A DNA stretch of 52,018 bases from Prevotella sp. (GCA_017478025.1 JAFVGZ010000005.1:1-52018), one strand, 5' to 3'; positions 17,161 to 26,161 are shown, counted from the first letter of the stretch. Numbers and translations are program-made. The notes: generated by a model not told the origin, from the sequence alone.

Positions 17161-17712
17161 TTATGCATTATTAATTATCTCATAAATGTCCCTATAGGAG
17201 CGTCCCGCTCCATCGTAATCAAACCCGTATCCCACGATAAAGGCATCTTCCATCTCCATGCCTACATACTTCACGTTAAGGTCGGGCACAGCTACCTTCC
17301 CAGGCTTGATGGCAAAGACACATATCTCCAGGCTTGCCGGATTTTCATTCGCCATCTTTTCCTTAAGATATTTCATGGTAAACCCAGAGTCCACCATATC
17401 CTCTATTATCACCACATGGCGCCCCTCCAAGCTTGTCGTAACGGACAGCTGGTCGGTGATGCAACCCGTAGAGCTATCGCCGCAATAACTGGAGACCTTG
17501 GTAAAGTCTATCTCATAGTCAAAGTGCAGCTGGCGAAGCAAGTCGGCAGCAAACACAAAAGCACCGTTGAGCACAATGACAAACACGGGATTCTTATCGC
17601 TATAATCACGTGTCAGGGCAACTGCCACCTTGTCAACAGCCTCCAGAATCCGTGCCTCTGGAATAGACAAGACAAACGTCTTATCCTTTAATTTTATTAT
17701 CTTATCACCCAT
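17161..17712 (-). CDS. hpt: Hypoxanthine phosphoribosyltransferase
   Basis: A 183-residue purine-salvage enzyme converting hypoxanthine or guanine with PRPP to IMP or GMP. The PRPP loop VVIIEDMVDSGFTMKYL is near residue 100, and FVIVLNGAFVFAADLLRQL near 44 is typical. The start at 17712 gives MGDKIIKLKDKTF. Two inverted copies of the dispersed promoter cassette lie 32 and 118 bases upstream. adk follows. Confidence 0.94.
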   Translation of the reverse strand: MGDKIIKLKDKTFVLSIPEARILEAVDKVAVALTRDYSDKNPVFVIVLNGAFVFAADLLRQLHFDYEIDFTKVSSYCGDSSTGCITDQLSVTTSLEGRHVVIIEDMVDSGFTMKYLKEKMANENPASLEICVFAIKPGKVAVPDLNVKYVGMEMEDAFIVGYGFDYDGAGRSYRDIYEIINNA

Positions 17713-17743
17713 TTCGTTTCTATGTAATGGTCGAAATTGCCTG

Positions 17744-17860
17744 CAAAGGTACGATTAAGTTTTGAGATACACAAGAGAAACGCTCGTTTTTTCTCTTGTA
17801 CATCCAAAACGAAGTACCTTCGACACAGTCAAAGGTACGATTAAGTTTTGAGATACACAA
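17744..17860 (-). promoter_or_regulatory. Two tandem promoter cassettes upstream of hpt
   Basis: On the minus strand, TTG-N20-TACCTTTG occurs twice, with -7 boxes at 17744-17751 and 17830-17837. The spacer (ATCTCAAAACTTAATCG) is identical in both and matches the cassettes at 7890, 39710 and 39833. Confidence 0.7.
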
Positions 17861-18476
17861 GAGAAACGGAAAGAAATTATATAATGTTTTTTGACAGAAA
17901 TTATTATTATTAAAAGACTCCGCGAAGCGCCTGAGCACCTACTGGAGCGCAAGAATTAGCCCATGCGGAACGGCCACCATAACGAGAGTGTTCAACGGTT
18001 TTCCCGTTGAATAACCGCCACCACATCATGCCCGCCGCCCCATCATTACCGCCACCATTCATGCATACAGATGAGGCGAGAATGTTGCATAAGTCCTATG
18101 AAAAAAGGCGCATCAACTCACCATGAAAAAACCTCTAAAAAATCGCGAAACCACCTTCAGACGACCCAAAACACCCCCGAACGATGTCTTCGAGTAACTT
18201 TTAGGAGGTTAAAGTTACTCCGGAACACCCTGAAAGTTACTCCGGAACACCCTAAAAACTACTCCCGGATAGGCCCAAAAATCACCTATCCTACGTCTTT
18301 TCTTTTCTATTCCTCCTCCTTAAAAAGCCGCATTTTAACACCCCAAACGCTAACATCCACTATAACAGCAAGTTAGGCAAAACGTCAATTTTAGCGTTTA
18401 TACGCGAGCTGCAGATTTTTCGTGGAAAATATGCGACTGTAGAGCACGAATAATTATGCACGATGTTGGAAATGTC
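17861..18476. other. Intergenic region with repeats, no gene
   Basis: Contains an inverted copy of the GGTGCTCAGGCGCTTCGCGG element at 17916-17939, a hairpin at about 17993-18013 (TTCAACGG pairing with CCGTTGAA), and the 22-bp-period array at 18192-18264. CATTTTAACAC at 18331-18341 is shared with the second array locus. The 101-codon plus-strand frame at 18071-18376 spans the array and looks fortuitous. Confidence 0.6.
18192..18264. repeat. 22-bp-period heptamer array, locus 1
   Basis: An inverted heptamer GAGTAAC at 18192-18198 is followed by GTTACTC at 18214, GTTACTC at 18236 and a variant ACTACTC at 18258. All starts are exactly 22 bases apart. Two of the 15-base spacers are nearly identical (CGGAACACCCTGAAA and CGGAACACCCTAAAA). 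The layout matches the arrays near 31.2 and 51.25 kb, but with a different heptamer. Confidence 0.8.
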
Positions 18477-18752
18477 CTATTTATCGTCGTAATGGCCATA
18501 GGCAGCAAGTACATCGACATGAACCTCCTTCTCGAAGATTATATATACAAGCCTATGCTTCTTGGTAATCTCCCTGCTCCAACGATTTTCAGGTTTTCCT
18601 TTCAATGGTTCAGGGTGACCCAGGCCTGTCTTAGGATGAATACGAAGTTCTTCGATAAAACGACTTGCCTTCGCAAAGGCTTTTGGCTCACTCTTGGCAA
18701 GACGCACCAAATCCTCCTTCACTCTATCGGAAAGCTTAATCTCATATATCAT
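18477..18752 (-). CDS. YoeB/Txe-family mRNA interferase toxin
   Basis: A 91-residue toxin of the RelE/YoeB fold that cleaves mRNA at the ribosome. Family signatures: IKLSDRVKEDLVRLAKSEPK at the start, GLGHPEPLKG in the middle, WSREITKKHRLVYII, and C-terminal AAYGHYDDK, ending in the HY pair with the catalytic His. The start codon lies inside the last codons of the antitoxin gene (overlap 18742-18752, ATGATATATGA), so the two are translationally coupled. Confidence 0.9.
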   Translation of the reverse strand: MIYEIKLSDRVKEDLVRLAKSEPKAFAKASRFIEELRIHPKTGLGHPEPLKGKPENRWSREITKKHRLVYIIFEKEVHVDVLAAYGHYDDK

Positions 18753-19008
18753 AACCTAACCGTTTTAAGTGGGTGGACAAATCCTCTCCTGGTAACAAGA
18801 CAGAGTATTCGCCTCGATTTATTTGCTCCTCCGCCTCATCAAGCATGGCAAAATACTCCTCCTTTGTCATCAAAGTGGAGTCTTCTTTTTCCTTCACCAA
18901 CTTCTTGGCATATCGGGCAAGACGCCTCATCAGCGGTTCGCTGTCTGCTATAGCCGCTATGCTACGCCAAAGTTCGGTGTTCATTGCGTTCAATTGTACT
19001 GCCGTCAT
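18742..19008 (-). CDS. Antitoxin partner of the YoeB-like toxin
   Basis: An 88-residue protein, MTAVQLNAMNTELWRSIAAI, with MTKEEYFAMLDEAEEQINRGE and LLPGEDLSTHLKRLGYDI near the end, a type common as the first gene of Bacteroidota YoeB/RelE modules. The N-terminal half probably dimerises and binds the operator; the acidic C-terminal half binds the toxin. The ATG at 19008 is chosen because a promoter lies just upstream at 19033-19063; the longer frame would run through it. Confidence 0.8.
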   Translation of the reverse strand: MTAVQLNAMNTELWRSIAAIADSEPLMRRLARYAKKLVKEKEDSTLMTKEEYFAMLDEAEEQINRGEYSVLLPGEDLSTHLKRLGYDI

Positions 19009-19032
19009 AGTGCTATTGTTTTGTTTCAGATG

Positions 19033-19063
19033 CAAAATTACGCATTTTTCCCGAAACAGCAAA
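19033..19063 (-). promoter_or_regulatory. Promoter of the toxin-antitoxin pair
   Basis: Minus-strand TTTG (complement of 19060-19063), 19 bases, then TAATTTTG (complement of 19033-19040), about 25 bases before the antitoxin start. Confidence 0.75.
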
Positions 19064-19174
19064 GGCAAAGGGAAATAAATTTTCACTTCACCTTAACAGT
19101 CATCCAAAACTCATTCAAAATGAAATCACGGAAGCAGAGGAACGGCCTTGAGGGGGTTAAGGCGAAAGCCTGAG

Positions 19175-21103
19175 TCACTTCTTTAATGCCCTGCAGAAGC
19201 TTACGAATGCCTTGTTACACAGCTTTGTGCCGCCGGGGGTTGGGTAGTTGCCTGTGAAATACCAGTCACCGGGGTGGTGCGGGCAGGCTGTGTGGAGGCC
19301 CTCTACGCTCTGATAGACAAGCTCTATGGGCGTTGTGACACCCTCCGGGCGCAGCATCTCCACCATTTTCTCGTTCAGCTGCCGTACAGAGAAGGGCTCA
19401 TAAAGGCGCTGCACCGGCAGCTGCTGTTCCGAGACAGGCTTCTCCAGCTCCTGCTCACATTGGCGGCATACTTCTTCTATGAGGCTGCCCATACCATTGT
19501 CCTTCAACAGTTCTATGCAGGCACGGAAGGCGATAAACTCCTCGAGGTGCGCCATATCTATGCCATAAAAGTCGGGGTAGCGTACCTGCGGGGCGCTGCT
19601 GACGAGGACTATCTTCTTGGGATGCAGGCGGTCGAGAATCTTTATGATGCTCTCCTTGAGGGTAGTGCCGCGCACGATGGAGTCGTCTATGACCACAAGA
19701 TTGTCCTCTCCAGGGCGCACCACGCCGTATGTGATGTCATAGACATGTGCCGCAAGGTCGTTGCGCTGGTTGCCCTCGGTGATGAATGTGCGCAGCTTGA
19801 TGTCCTTCCACGCTATCTTCTCAATCCTCACATCGTGCCCCTGCCTCATAAATCCGTGCAGCAGGCCGTAGTATGCCACCTCTGCGGTATTGGGAATGAA
19901 GGAGAACACGGTATTCTCCACCTCACCGTTGATAGCCGCTGTGACCGCCGGCACCAGCTGTTCGCCCAGCCTCTGACGCTCGCGATAGATGTCAGCATCG
20001 TTGCCCCTGCTGAAGTATATGCGCTCAAAGGAGCAGGCTGCCCCACCCGTGACAGCCCTGCCCTCGGCCCCTACCTGTTGAGGGAGCGGGGACTCACACA
20101 CGGGCAATCCCTGTGAATGGGGAGAAGCAGGCTCTTTCATGGAACTAAATATGGGCGTGAGGGATATCTCTCCGCTACGGTTTACTATGAGTGCCTGACC
20201 CGCAGGAAGTTCGCGGATAGCCTCCACGGGGAGGTCGAATGTGGTTTGCAGAACGGGCCGTTCGCTTGCAAGTGCAACGATTTCATCGTCCTGATAATAA
20301 AAGGCGGGACGTATGCCCCAAGGGTCACGCACAGAGAAGAACTCTCCGCTGCCTGTCATTCCGCAGATAACATAGCCGCCGTCAAACTGGGGCATGGTAC
20401 TCCTGAGCACATTGGAGATATCCACATGACGGTCTATATAGTCGGTAATGTCCATCCCCGTCAGTCCCTCGGCCTTTGCCTTGACATAGTTGCGCTCCAC
20501 CTCACGGTCCAGGCGGTGCCCCATCAGCTCGAGTATGATATAGGAGTCGCTGTATATACGCGGATATTGCCCCTGTGCCGTAAGGTGATTAAAGACCTCG
20601 TCGATATTGGTCATATTGAAATTGCCGCACAGACAGAGGTTCTTCGCACGCCAGTTATTGCGCCTCAGGAAGGGGTGCACATATGTCAGGCCGCTCTTGC
20701 CGGTGGTGCTGTAACGCAGATGGCCCATGAGGAGCTCGCCGTTGAAATGGCAAACCGCAGGCTCAGCAGTCCCATCTTGGGCTGAAACAGACACGCCCCC
20801 ACCCTCTCCTCGTGGAGAGAGGGGAGCGACGGACTCGCCTGAGGCAAGGGCTCGGGCGAATATCTCCGTGATAGCATCCTTGCCTTCAGCCTTCTCACGG
20901 AACATATACTCCTGCCCCGGAACGGCATTGAGCTGCACGGAAGCAATACCGGCACCCTCCTGGCCACGGTTGTGCTGCTTCTCCATCATCAGATAGAGTT
21001 TGTTCAGGCCATAGAGCCGCGTGCCGTATTTCTGCTCGTAATAGTCCAGCGGCTTGAGGAGGCGTATCATCGCCACGCCGCATTCATGCTTCAGTTGTTC
21101 CAT
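19175..21103 (-). CDS. purF: Amidophosphoribosyltransferase
   Basis: A 642-residue enzyme of the Bacteroidota PurF type, first step of purine synthesis (PRPP + glutamine to phosphoribosylamine). After propeptide MEQLKHE comes the N-terminal nucleophile in CGVAMIRL. The glutaminase domain shows HNRGQEGAG, LRYSTTGKSG and CGNFNMTN. The PRPP site VVIDDSIVRGTTLKESI is near residue 465; HPGDWYFTGNYPTPGG closes the protein. The start overlaps the asnB stop (TGATG). Two segments look foreign to the family: GESVAPLSPRGEGGG near residue 92 and PASPHSQGLPVCESPLPQQV near 325, both encoded by repeat-like DNA. Confidence 0.9.
   Translation of the reverse strand: MEQLKHECGVAMIRLLKPLDYYEQKYGTRLYGLNKLYLMMEKQHNRGQEGAGIASVQLNAVPGQEYMFREKAEGKDAITEIFARALASGESVAPLSPRGEGGGVSVSAQDGTAEPAVCHFNGELLMGHLRYSTTGKSGLTYVHPFLRRNNWRAKNLCLCGNFNMTNIDEVFNHLTAQGQYPRIYSDSYIILELMGHRLDREVERNYVKAKAEGLTGMDITDYIDRHVDISNVLRSTMPQFDGGYVICGMTGSGEFFSVRDPWGIRPAFYYQDDEIVALASERPVLQTTFDLPVEAIRELPAGQALIVNRSGEISLTPIFSSMKEPASPHSQGLPVCESPLPQQVGAEGRAVTGGAACSFERIYFSRGNDADIYRERQRLGEQLVPAVTAAINGEVENTVFSFIPNTAEVAYYGLLHGFMRQGHDVRIEKIAWKDIKLRTFITEGNQRNDLAAHVYDITYGVVRPGEDNLVVIDDSIVRGTTLKESIIKILDRLHPKKIVLVSSAPQVRYPDFYGIDMAHLEEFIAFRACIELLKDNGMGSLIEEVCRQCEQELEKPVSEQQLPVQRLYEPFSVRQLNEKMVEMLRPEGVTTPIELVYQSVEGLHTACPHHPGDWYFTGNYPTPGGTKLCNKAFVSFCRALKK
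20050..20132 (-). repeat. Repeat-derived in-frame insertion in purF (second site)
   Basis: Encodes PASPHSQGLPVCESPLPQQV between a strand and the conserved CSFERIYFSRG. From memory, family members go directly from a short lysine-rich turn to NACSFERIYF. The DNA (CTTCTCCCCATTCACAGGG on the minus strand) resembles the palindromic family loosely. Confidence 0.45.
20793..20832 (-). repeat. Repeat-derived in-frame insertion in purF (first site)
   Basis: GAGCGACGG-side sequence CCCTCTCTCCACGAGGAGAG (minus strand) is a palindrome followed by GGTGGGGGCG. It encodes APLSPRGEGGG in a linker before the conserved GELLMGHLRYST. Intergenic and intragenic relatives occur at 4.96 and 28-30 kb. Confidence 0.6.
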
Positions 21104-22842
21104 CAGTATGCCTGTTCGTGAACGCCGCTAACGGCACGGCCGCTTGGGTCATTGAGTTTCTTGAAGGCCTCGTCCCACTCACGCGCAATGGCAGTAGAGC
21201 ATGCCACGCTGGCTTCCTGCGGCACGCTACGCGCCGCAGAGTCGCTGGGGAAGTGTTCGGCAAAGATGCTGCGGTAGTAATATTCCTCCTTGTTGAGCGG
21301 AGTGTTGATGGGGAAGCGCTCTGCGGCATGTGCCATCTGCTCATCGCTGACGGCTGCCGTAGTTATAGCCTTGAGGGTATCAATCCACGAATACCCTACC
21401 CCGTCGCTGAACTGCTCCTTCTGTCGCCATGCTATCTCCTCGGGCAGCATATCCTGGAACGCCTCGCGAAGGATGCGCTTCTCTATTGTCTGGCCCGGAC
21501 ACATCTTTGACTCAGGGTTCAGTCTCATCGCTATGTCAAGGAATTCCTTGTCGAGCATGGGCACGCGACCCTCTACGCCCCACGCAGAAAGGCTCTTGTT
21601 GGCACGCAGGCAGTCATACATGTAGAGCTTGGAGAGCTTGCGTACGGTCTCGTCATGGAACTCCTTAGCACTCGGTGCCTTGTGGAAATAGAGGTAACCG
21701 CCGAAGATCTCATCTGCTCCCTCGCCTGAGAGCACCATCTTGATGCCCATCGACTTGATGACGCGGGCAAGGAGATACATAGGCGTTGAGGCACGGACGG
21801 TGGTCACGTCATAGGTCTCTATGAAGTATATCACATCGCGAATGGCATCCAGACCCTCCTGTATGGTGTAGTTTATCTCATGATGCACGGTGCCGATATG
21901 CTCTGCCACGAGGCGCGCCTTCTCCAGATCAGGCGCTCCCTTCAGTCCCACAGCGAATGAATGCAGTCTCGGCCACCAGGCCTTTGATTTGCCGTCGTCC
22001 TCTATGCGGTTCTCTGAGTAGCGCTCCGCAACGGCAGAGATGATGCTCGAATCCAGTCCGCCAGAGAGCAGCACGCCGTATGGCACATCGCTCATCAGCT
22101 GTCTCTTCACGGCAGCACGCAGCCCCTGACGGATTTCCTCGCTGTTGGCTGGGTTGTCCTTGACGGCATCATAGTCCATCCAGTCACGCTTGTAGTACCT
22201 CTTCATGCCCGGCTCACGGCTCCAATAGTAATGCCCCGGCAGGAAAGGCTCATAGCGTTCGCATTGGCCTTCGAGGGCTTTCAGCTCAGATGCGACATAG
22301 ACCTTACCGTCAGAATCATAACCTATATAAAGAGGTATGACGCCAATAGGGTCGCGGGCAAGGAGGAACTCGTCCCTTTCCTCGTCATAGAGTGCAAAGG
22401 CGAAGATGCCGCTGAGACGCTCCAGCAAGTCCGTGATAGCCTGTGAAGAGCCGCAGGGAACAGCGGCCTCAGCTGATGAGGCATCCTTTCTGACGGGGAC
22501 AGAGGGGTCTGACAGCATTTGACGGTACAGCGCAAGGATGACCTCACAGTCGCTGCCCGTCTGGAACTGATAGTCAGGAAACTCCCTGCGTATGTCCTGA
22601 TGGTTGTATATCTCACCGTTTACGGCAAGCACCTGCTTGCCATCGGGCGAGAAGAGGGGCTGCTTGCCGCTCTCGGGATCGACTATAGACAGACGTTCAT
22701 GGGCCAATATGGCAGACTTGCCGCAATGGATGCCGCTCCAGTCCGGACCGCGATGACGTATCTTCTGACTCATGCGCAGGGCCTTCTGCCTCAGCGCATC
22801 ACTTTGTTCCTTGATATTGAATATGCCTACTATTCCACACAT
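21103..22842 (-). CDS. asnB: Asparagine synthetase (glutamine-hydrolysing)
   Basis: A 579-residue AsnB: aspartate + glutamine + ATP to asparagine. The start at 22842 gives MCGIVGIFN, so Cys2 becomes the N-terminal nucleophile, as the family requires. RHRGPDWSG and AVNGEIYNHQ mark the glutaminase half, and GVLLSGGLDSSIISAVA (PP-loop SGGxDS) near residue 250 marks the synthetase half. Near residues 112-138 the run SDPSVPVRKDASSAEAAVPC replaces a short family loop and may be repeat-derived. It overlaps purF by one base. Confidence 0.96.
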   Translation of the reverse strand: MCGIVGIFNIKEQSDALRQKALRMSQKIRHRGPDWSGIHCGKSAILAHERLSIVDPESGKQPLFSPDGKQVLAVNGEIYNHQDIRREFPDYQFQTGSDCEVILALYRQMLSDPSVPVRKDASSAEAAVPCGSSQAITDLLERLSGIFAFALYDEERDEFLLARDPIGVIPLYIGYDSDGKVYVASELKALEGQCERYEPFLPGHYYWSREPGMKRYYKRDWMDYDAVKDNPANSEEIRQGLRAAVKRQLMSDVPYGVLLSGGLDSSIISAVAERYSENRIEDDGKSKAWWPRLHSFAVGLKGAPDLEKARLVAEHIGTVHHEINYTIQEGLDAIRDVIYFIETYDVTTVRASTPMYLLARVIKSMGIKMVLSGEGADEIFGGYLYFHKAPSAKEFHDETVRKLSKLYMYDCLRANKSLSAWGVEGRVPMLDKEFLDIAMRLNPESKMCPGQTIEKRILREAFQDMLPEEIAWRQKEQFSDGVGYSWIDTLKAITTAAVSDEQMAHAAERFPINTPLNKEEYYYRSIFAEHFPSDSAARSVPQEASVACSTAIAREWDEAFKKLNDPSGRAVSGVHEQAY

Positions 22843-22964
22843 GGCTTCTGAATTAAATGGTCCTGCATATTGCGATGCCATCGCAACATACGGAATGGGA
22901 TTAATAATTATGCATTATACATTATGAATTAACACGCAAACCCTCTTCCCTCATCCCTCATCTC

Positions 22965-24656
22965 TCATCCATTACGAATCGCTTTCGCGGCCTTTATAAA
23001 GTCCATGAACAGCGGGTGGGGCTGCAGTACCGTGCTCTGATATTCGGGATGAAACTGCGTGCCGATGTACCATTTCAGCTTTGGTATCTCCACTATCTCC
23101 ACCAGATCAGAGGCTGGATTACGTCCTACGCACTTCATCCCAGCGGCCTCAAACTGCTCCAGATAGCGGTTATTGAACTCATAGCGATGGCGGTGGCGCT
23201 CACGTATGAGGGTCTCTCCATAGATATTGGCGGCTCTCGACTTCTGCGTAAGTTCGCAATCATAGGCCCCGAGCCTCATCGTGCCGCCCATCTGAGAGAT
23301 GGTTTTCTGCTCCTCCATCAGGTCTATCACATTGGCAGTCGTCTTGCAATTGGGCTTAGTACGCCCCTTACTCTGGGCAGCGGAGCTGTTGCAAGCGCCG
23401 TTCTTTACGTAGGTGCTCATCTCCGTACTGTTGGCATCAGGCAGGTTCAGCACGTTTCGCGCAAACTCTATCACCATCATCTGCATGCCGAGACATATGC
23501 CGAAACACGGCACATTATTCTCTCTTGCATACTGTGCGGCGAGGATTTTGCCCTCTGTACCGCGTTGCCCGAAGCCCGGACAGATGACCAGCCCGTCCTG
23601 TTCCTTCAGTTTTTCCATGAATGCGGATTGGTCTTCCAGCTCCGAATTGATGAAGGTGAGTTCCAATCGCCTGTTGTTATATGTCGCAGCATGACTCAGG
23701 CTCTCGCTGATACTCTTATAGGCATCCTGCAGGTTATACTTACCCACAAGTCCTATCCTCACCACTTCCTTTGCCTTGCGCCGCAGCTCCAGGAACTTGT
23801 TCCAAGGTCCAAGCTTGGGAGTTTCGCCTACGGGGATAGCCATCTTGCGCAGTATTGCCGCATCAAGACCTTGTTTCTGCATGTTGACAGGCACCTCATA
23901 GATGCTGTCCAGGTCCTCGCTCTGTATCACGCACTCGAGATCTACGTTGCAGAACCCAGCGACCTTGCTGCGCAGATTGTCATCCAGATGCTTCTCTGTC
24001 CTTAGTATGAGTATGTCCGGCTGTATGCCCGCAGACTGCAATTCCTTCACGCTATGCTGCGTAGGCTTGGTCTTCAGTTCGCCCGCAGCCTTCAGATAGG
24101 GCACGTATGTCAGGTGTACACAGACGGCATCGTGCCCCAACTCCCACTTCAACTGCCTTATAGCCTCCAAGAATGGGGCACTCTCTATATCACCAATTGT
24201 GCCGCCTATCTCTGTGATGATAAAGTCCGGGGCACCCGATGGGGCGTTATCATCAATGGTAGCCAGGTGCTTGATGCGCTGTTTTATCTCGTCTGTGATA
24301 TGCGGCACCACCTGTATCGTGTGTCCCAGATAGTCCCCGCGGCGCTCTTTGTCTATGACAGCCTGATAGATTCGGCCTGTAGTCTGCGAGTTATGCCGCG
24401 TGGTCTCGATGCCCGTGAAGCGCTCATAGTGCCCCAGATCCAAGTCGGTCTCCATGCCGTCTGCCGTCACGTAGCACTCCCCATGCTCATAGGGGTTCAG
24501 CGTTCCGGGGTCAATGTTGATGTAAGGGTCAAACTTCTGAATCGTTATCTTATATCCCCGAGCCTGCAGAAGCTTTCCTATCGAGGCCGAGATAATCCCC
24601 TTTCCCAACGATGACACCACACCGCCCGTCACGAAAATATACTTAGTAGATGCCAT
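22965..24656 (-). CDS. pyrG: CTP synthase
   Basis: A 563-residue enzyme converting UTP + glutamine + ATP to CTP. The synthase domain opens YIFVTGGVVSSLGKGI and carries KFDPYINIDPGTLNPYEHGE. The glutaminase domain has the Cys nucleophile in CFGICLGMQ near residue 380, and QFHPEYQS near 536. Between NSTEM and NVIDLMEEQK, about 20 extra residues (KNGACNSSAAQSKGRTKPNC) are present that I do not expect in the family; the rest aligns without gaps. It lies between gltD and asnB on the same strand. Confidence 0.96.
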   Translation of the reverse strand: MASTKYIFVTGGVVSSLGKGIISASIGKLLQARGYKITIQKFDPYINIDPGTLNPYEHGECYVTADGMETDLDLGHYERFTGIETTRHNSQTTGRIYQAVIDKERRGDYLGHTIQVVPHITDEIKQRIKHLATIDDNAPSGAPDFIITEIGGTIGDIESAPFLEAIRQLKWELGHDAVCVHLTYVPYLKAAGELKTKPTQHSVKELQSAGIQPDILILRTEKHLDDNLRSKVAGFCNVDLECVIQSEDLDSIYEVPVNMQKQGLDAAILRKMAIPVGETPKLGPWNKFLELRRKAKEVVRIGLVGKYNLQDAYKSISESLSHAATYNNRRLELTFINSELEDQSAFMEKLKEQDGLVICPGFGQRGTEGKILAAQYARENNVPCFGICLGMQMMVIEFARNVLNLPDANSTEMSTYVKNGACNSSAAQSKGRTKPNCKTTANVIDLMEEQKTISQMGGTMRLGAYDCELTQKSRAANIYGETLIRERHRHRYEFNNRYLEQFEAAGMKCVGRNPASDLVEIVEIPKLKWYIGTQFHPEYQSTVLQPHPLFMDFIKAAKAIRNG

Positions 24657-24750
24657 AATTATGAATTACGCATTATAAATAAACAAGCAAACTCTCTTAC
24701 CTCTTCCCTCACCCTTCTTCCCTCTTCTATCTTCATTCATCCTTCCTTCG

Positions 24751-26115
24751 TTAATTGCGTTGCGATTTTATCGCAACATCCACCTTCTTCGCCGCCTCCT
24801 TGCCGCTTGCCATAGCACGCACGACGAGCGACGCTCCCGATGCTGCATCACCGCAAACAAAGACGTTCTCAGGATATTCCGGGTGTTCAGGCTTTAGGAA
24901 TCCCATTGCCAACAGCACCAGTTCGGCCTTGATAATCTCCGGTTTCCCTTTCTCTACCATGATTGGGCGGCCTCCTTCGGGGTTGGGTTGCCAGTCTATC
25001 TCCTGTACCTTCACGCCCGTCAGCTTGCCGTTTTCGCCCAAGAACTCAAGGGTATTGATGTTCCATCTGCGCGTGCAGCCCTCCTCATGGCTTGATGTAG
25101 TCTTAAATGTACGTGGGAAGTTCGGCCACGGATTCTTCGGATCTTCAGGTCCAATCGGCGGCTTCGGCATTATCTCTATCTGCGTCACGCTCTTCGCTCC
25201 CTGCCTGTGCGCCGTGCCTATACAGTCGCTTCCGGTGTCTCCACCGCCAATGACGAGCACGTCTTTGCCCTTTGCCGTTATGCGTTCATCCTTTGCAAAC
25301 TCCACGCCGGCAAGCACACGGTTCTGCTGTGATAGCAGCTCAAGGGCGAAGTGCACCCCTTGCAGTTCCCTGCCGGGAGCCTTAAGGTCGCGTGCTGTGG
25401 GAGTGCCGGTAGCTATTATGACAGCATCATACTGTTCCGACAGCTGCGATATCATCTCAGTACTCTCAACAGTTTCGCCATAGCGGAACGTGATCCCCTC
25501 TTCTTCCATCAAGGCTATTCGGCGGTCTATCACGGCCTTGTTGAGCTTGAAGTTAGGAATACCATAGCGCAACAGACCTCCTGCCGCCTCGTTTTTCTCT
25601 ATCACCGTCACCTCATATCCCATCAGGTTGAGGTCATTGGCAGCCGCCAAACCAGCCGGACCGGCTCCCACCACAGCCACGCGCTTACCGTTTCTCACGG
25701 GGTGGTGTACTGTGATATAGCCTTCACGATACGCTCCCTCCACGATGGCGCACTCGTTCTCACGGTTGGTCGTAGGCTCATGGTTGTAGAGGTTCAGCAC
25801 GCAGGCCTTCTCACAGAGCGCTGGGCAGATGCGTCCGGTGAACTCAGGGAAGGGGTTTGTGGTTGAGAGCAGCTGATATGCCAGCTCCCAGTCACCTTTG
25901 TACAGAGCCTCGTTCCACTCCGGTGCCTTATTGCCAAGCGGACACGCCCAGTGGCAGAACGGCACACCGCAATCCATACAGCGCGCTGCCTGCTGCCTGC
26001 GGTCCTTGGCATTGAGCGTCTGCTCCACTTCGCCGTAGTCATGTATTCTATCGTTTATGGGACGATAGCCAGCCTCTTGCCGGCCTATCTCCAAAAATGC
26101 TTTAGGGTTTCCCAT
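24751..26115 (-). CDS. gltD: Glutamate synthase small subunit
   Basis: A 454-residue FAD/iron-sulfur subunit that feeds NADPH electrons to GltB. N-terminal iron-sulfur cysteines lie in CMDCGVPFCHWACPLG and CPALCEKACVLN. The FAD-binding VAVVGAGPAGLAAAND is near residue 147 and the NADPH site VLVIGGGDTGSDCIG near 285. C-terminal VFVCGDAASGASLVVRA completes the FAD site. It follows gltB by 46 bases. Confidence 0.96.
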   Translation of the reverse strand: MGNPKAFLEIGRQEAGYRPINDRIHDYGEVEQTLNAKDRRQQAARCMDCGVPFCHWACPLGNKAPEWNEALYKGDWELAYQLLSTTNPFPEFTGRICPALCEKACVLNLYNHEPTTNRENECAIVEGAYREGYITVHHPVRNGKRVAVVGAGPAGLAAANDLNLMGYEVTVIEKNEAAGGLLRYGIPNFKLNKAVIDRRIALMEEEGITFRYGETVESTEMISQLSEQYDAVIIATGTPTARDLKAPGRELQGVHFALELLSQQNRVLAGVEFAKDERITAKGKDVLVIGGGDTGSDCIGTAHRQGAKSVTQIEIMPKPPIGPEDPKNPWPNFPRTFKTTSSHEEGCTRRWNINTLEFLGENGKLTGVKVQEIDWQPNPEGGRPIMVEKGKPEIIKAELVLLAMGFLKPEHPEYPENVFVCGDAASGASLVVRAMASGKEAAKKVDVAIKSQRN

Positions 26116-26161
26116 TTCTCTATTTGCTAATTATGCACTATGAACTATGCATTATGAATTA

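Noticed and set aside
18071-18376. 101-codon frame in the hpt-toxin gap
   Set aside because: It runs through the heptamer array, has repeated Thr/Pro/Lys content from the repeats, and no promoter or homology.
19274-20785. Plus-strand frames of 280 and 222 codons opposite purF
   Set aside because: Antisense to purF motifs; low-complexity, His/Leu/Val-rich translation typical of shadow frames.
23016-24005. Long plus-strand frame opposite pyrG (329 codons)
   Set aside because: It is antisense to a fully conserved CTP synthase and its translation has no recognisable domain.
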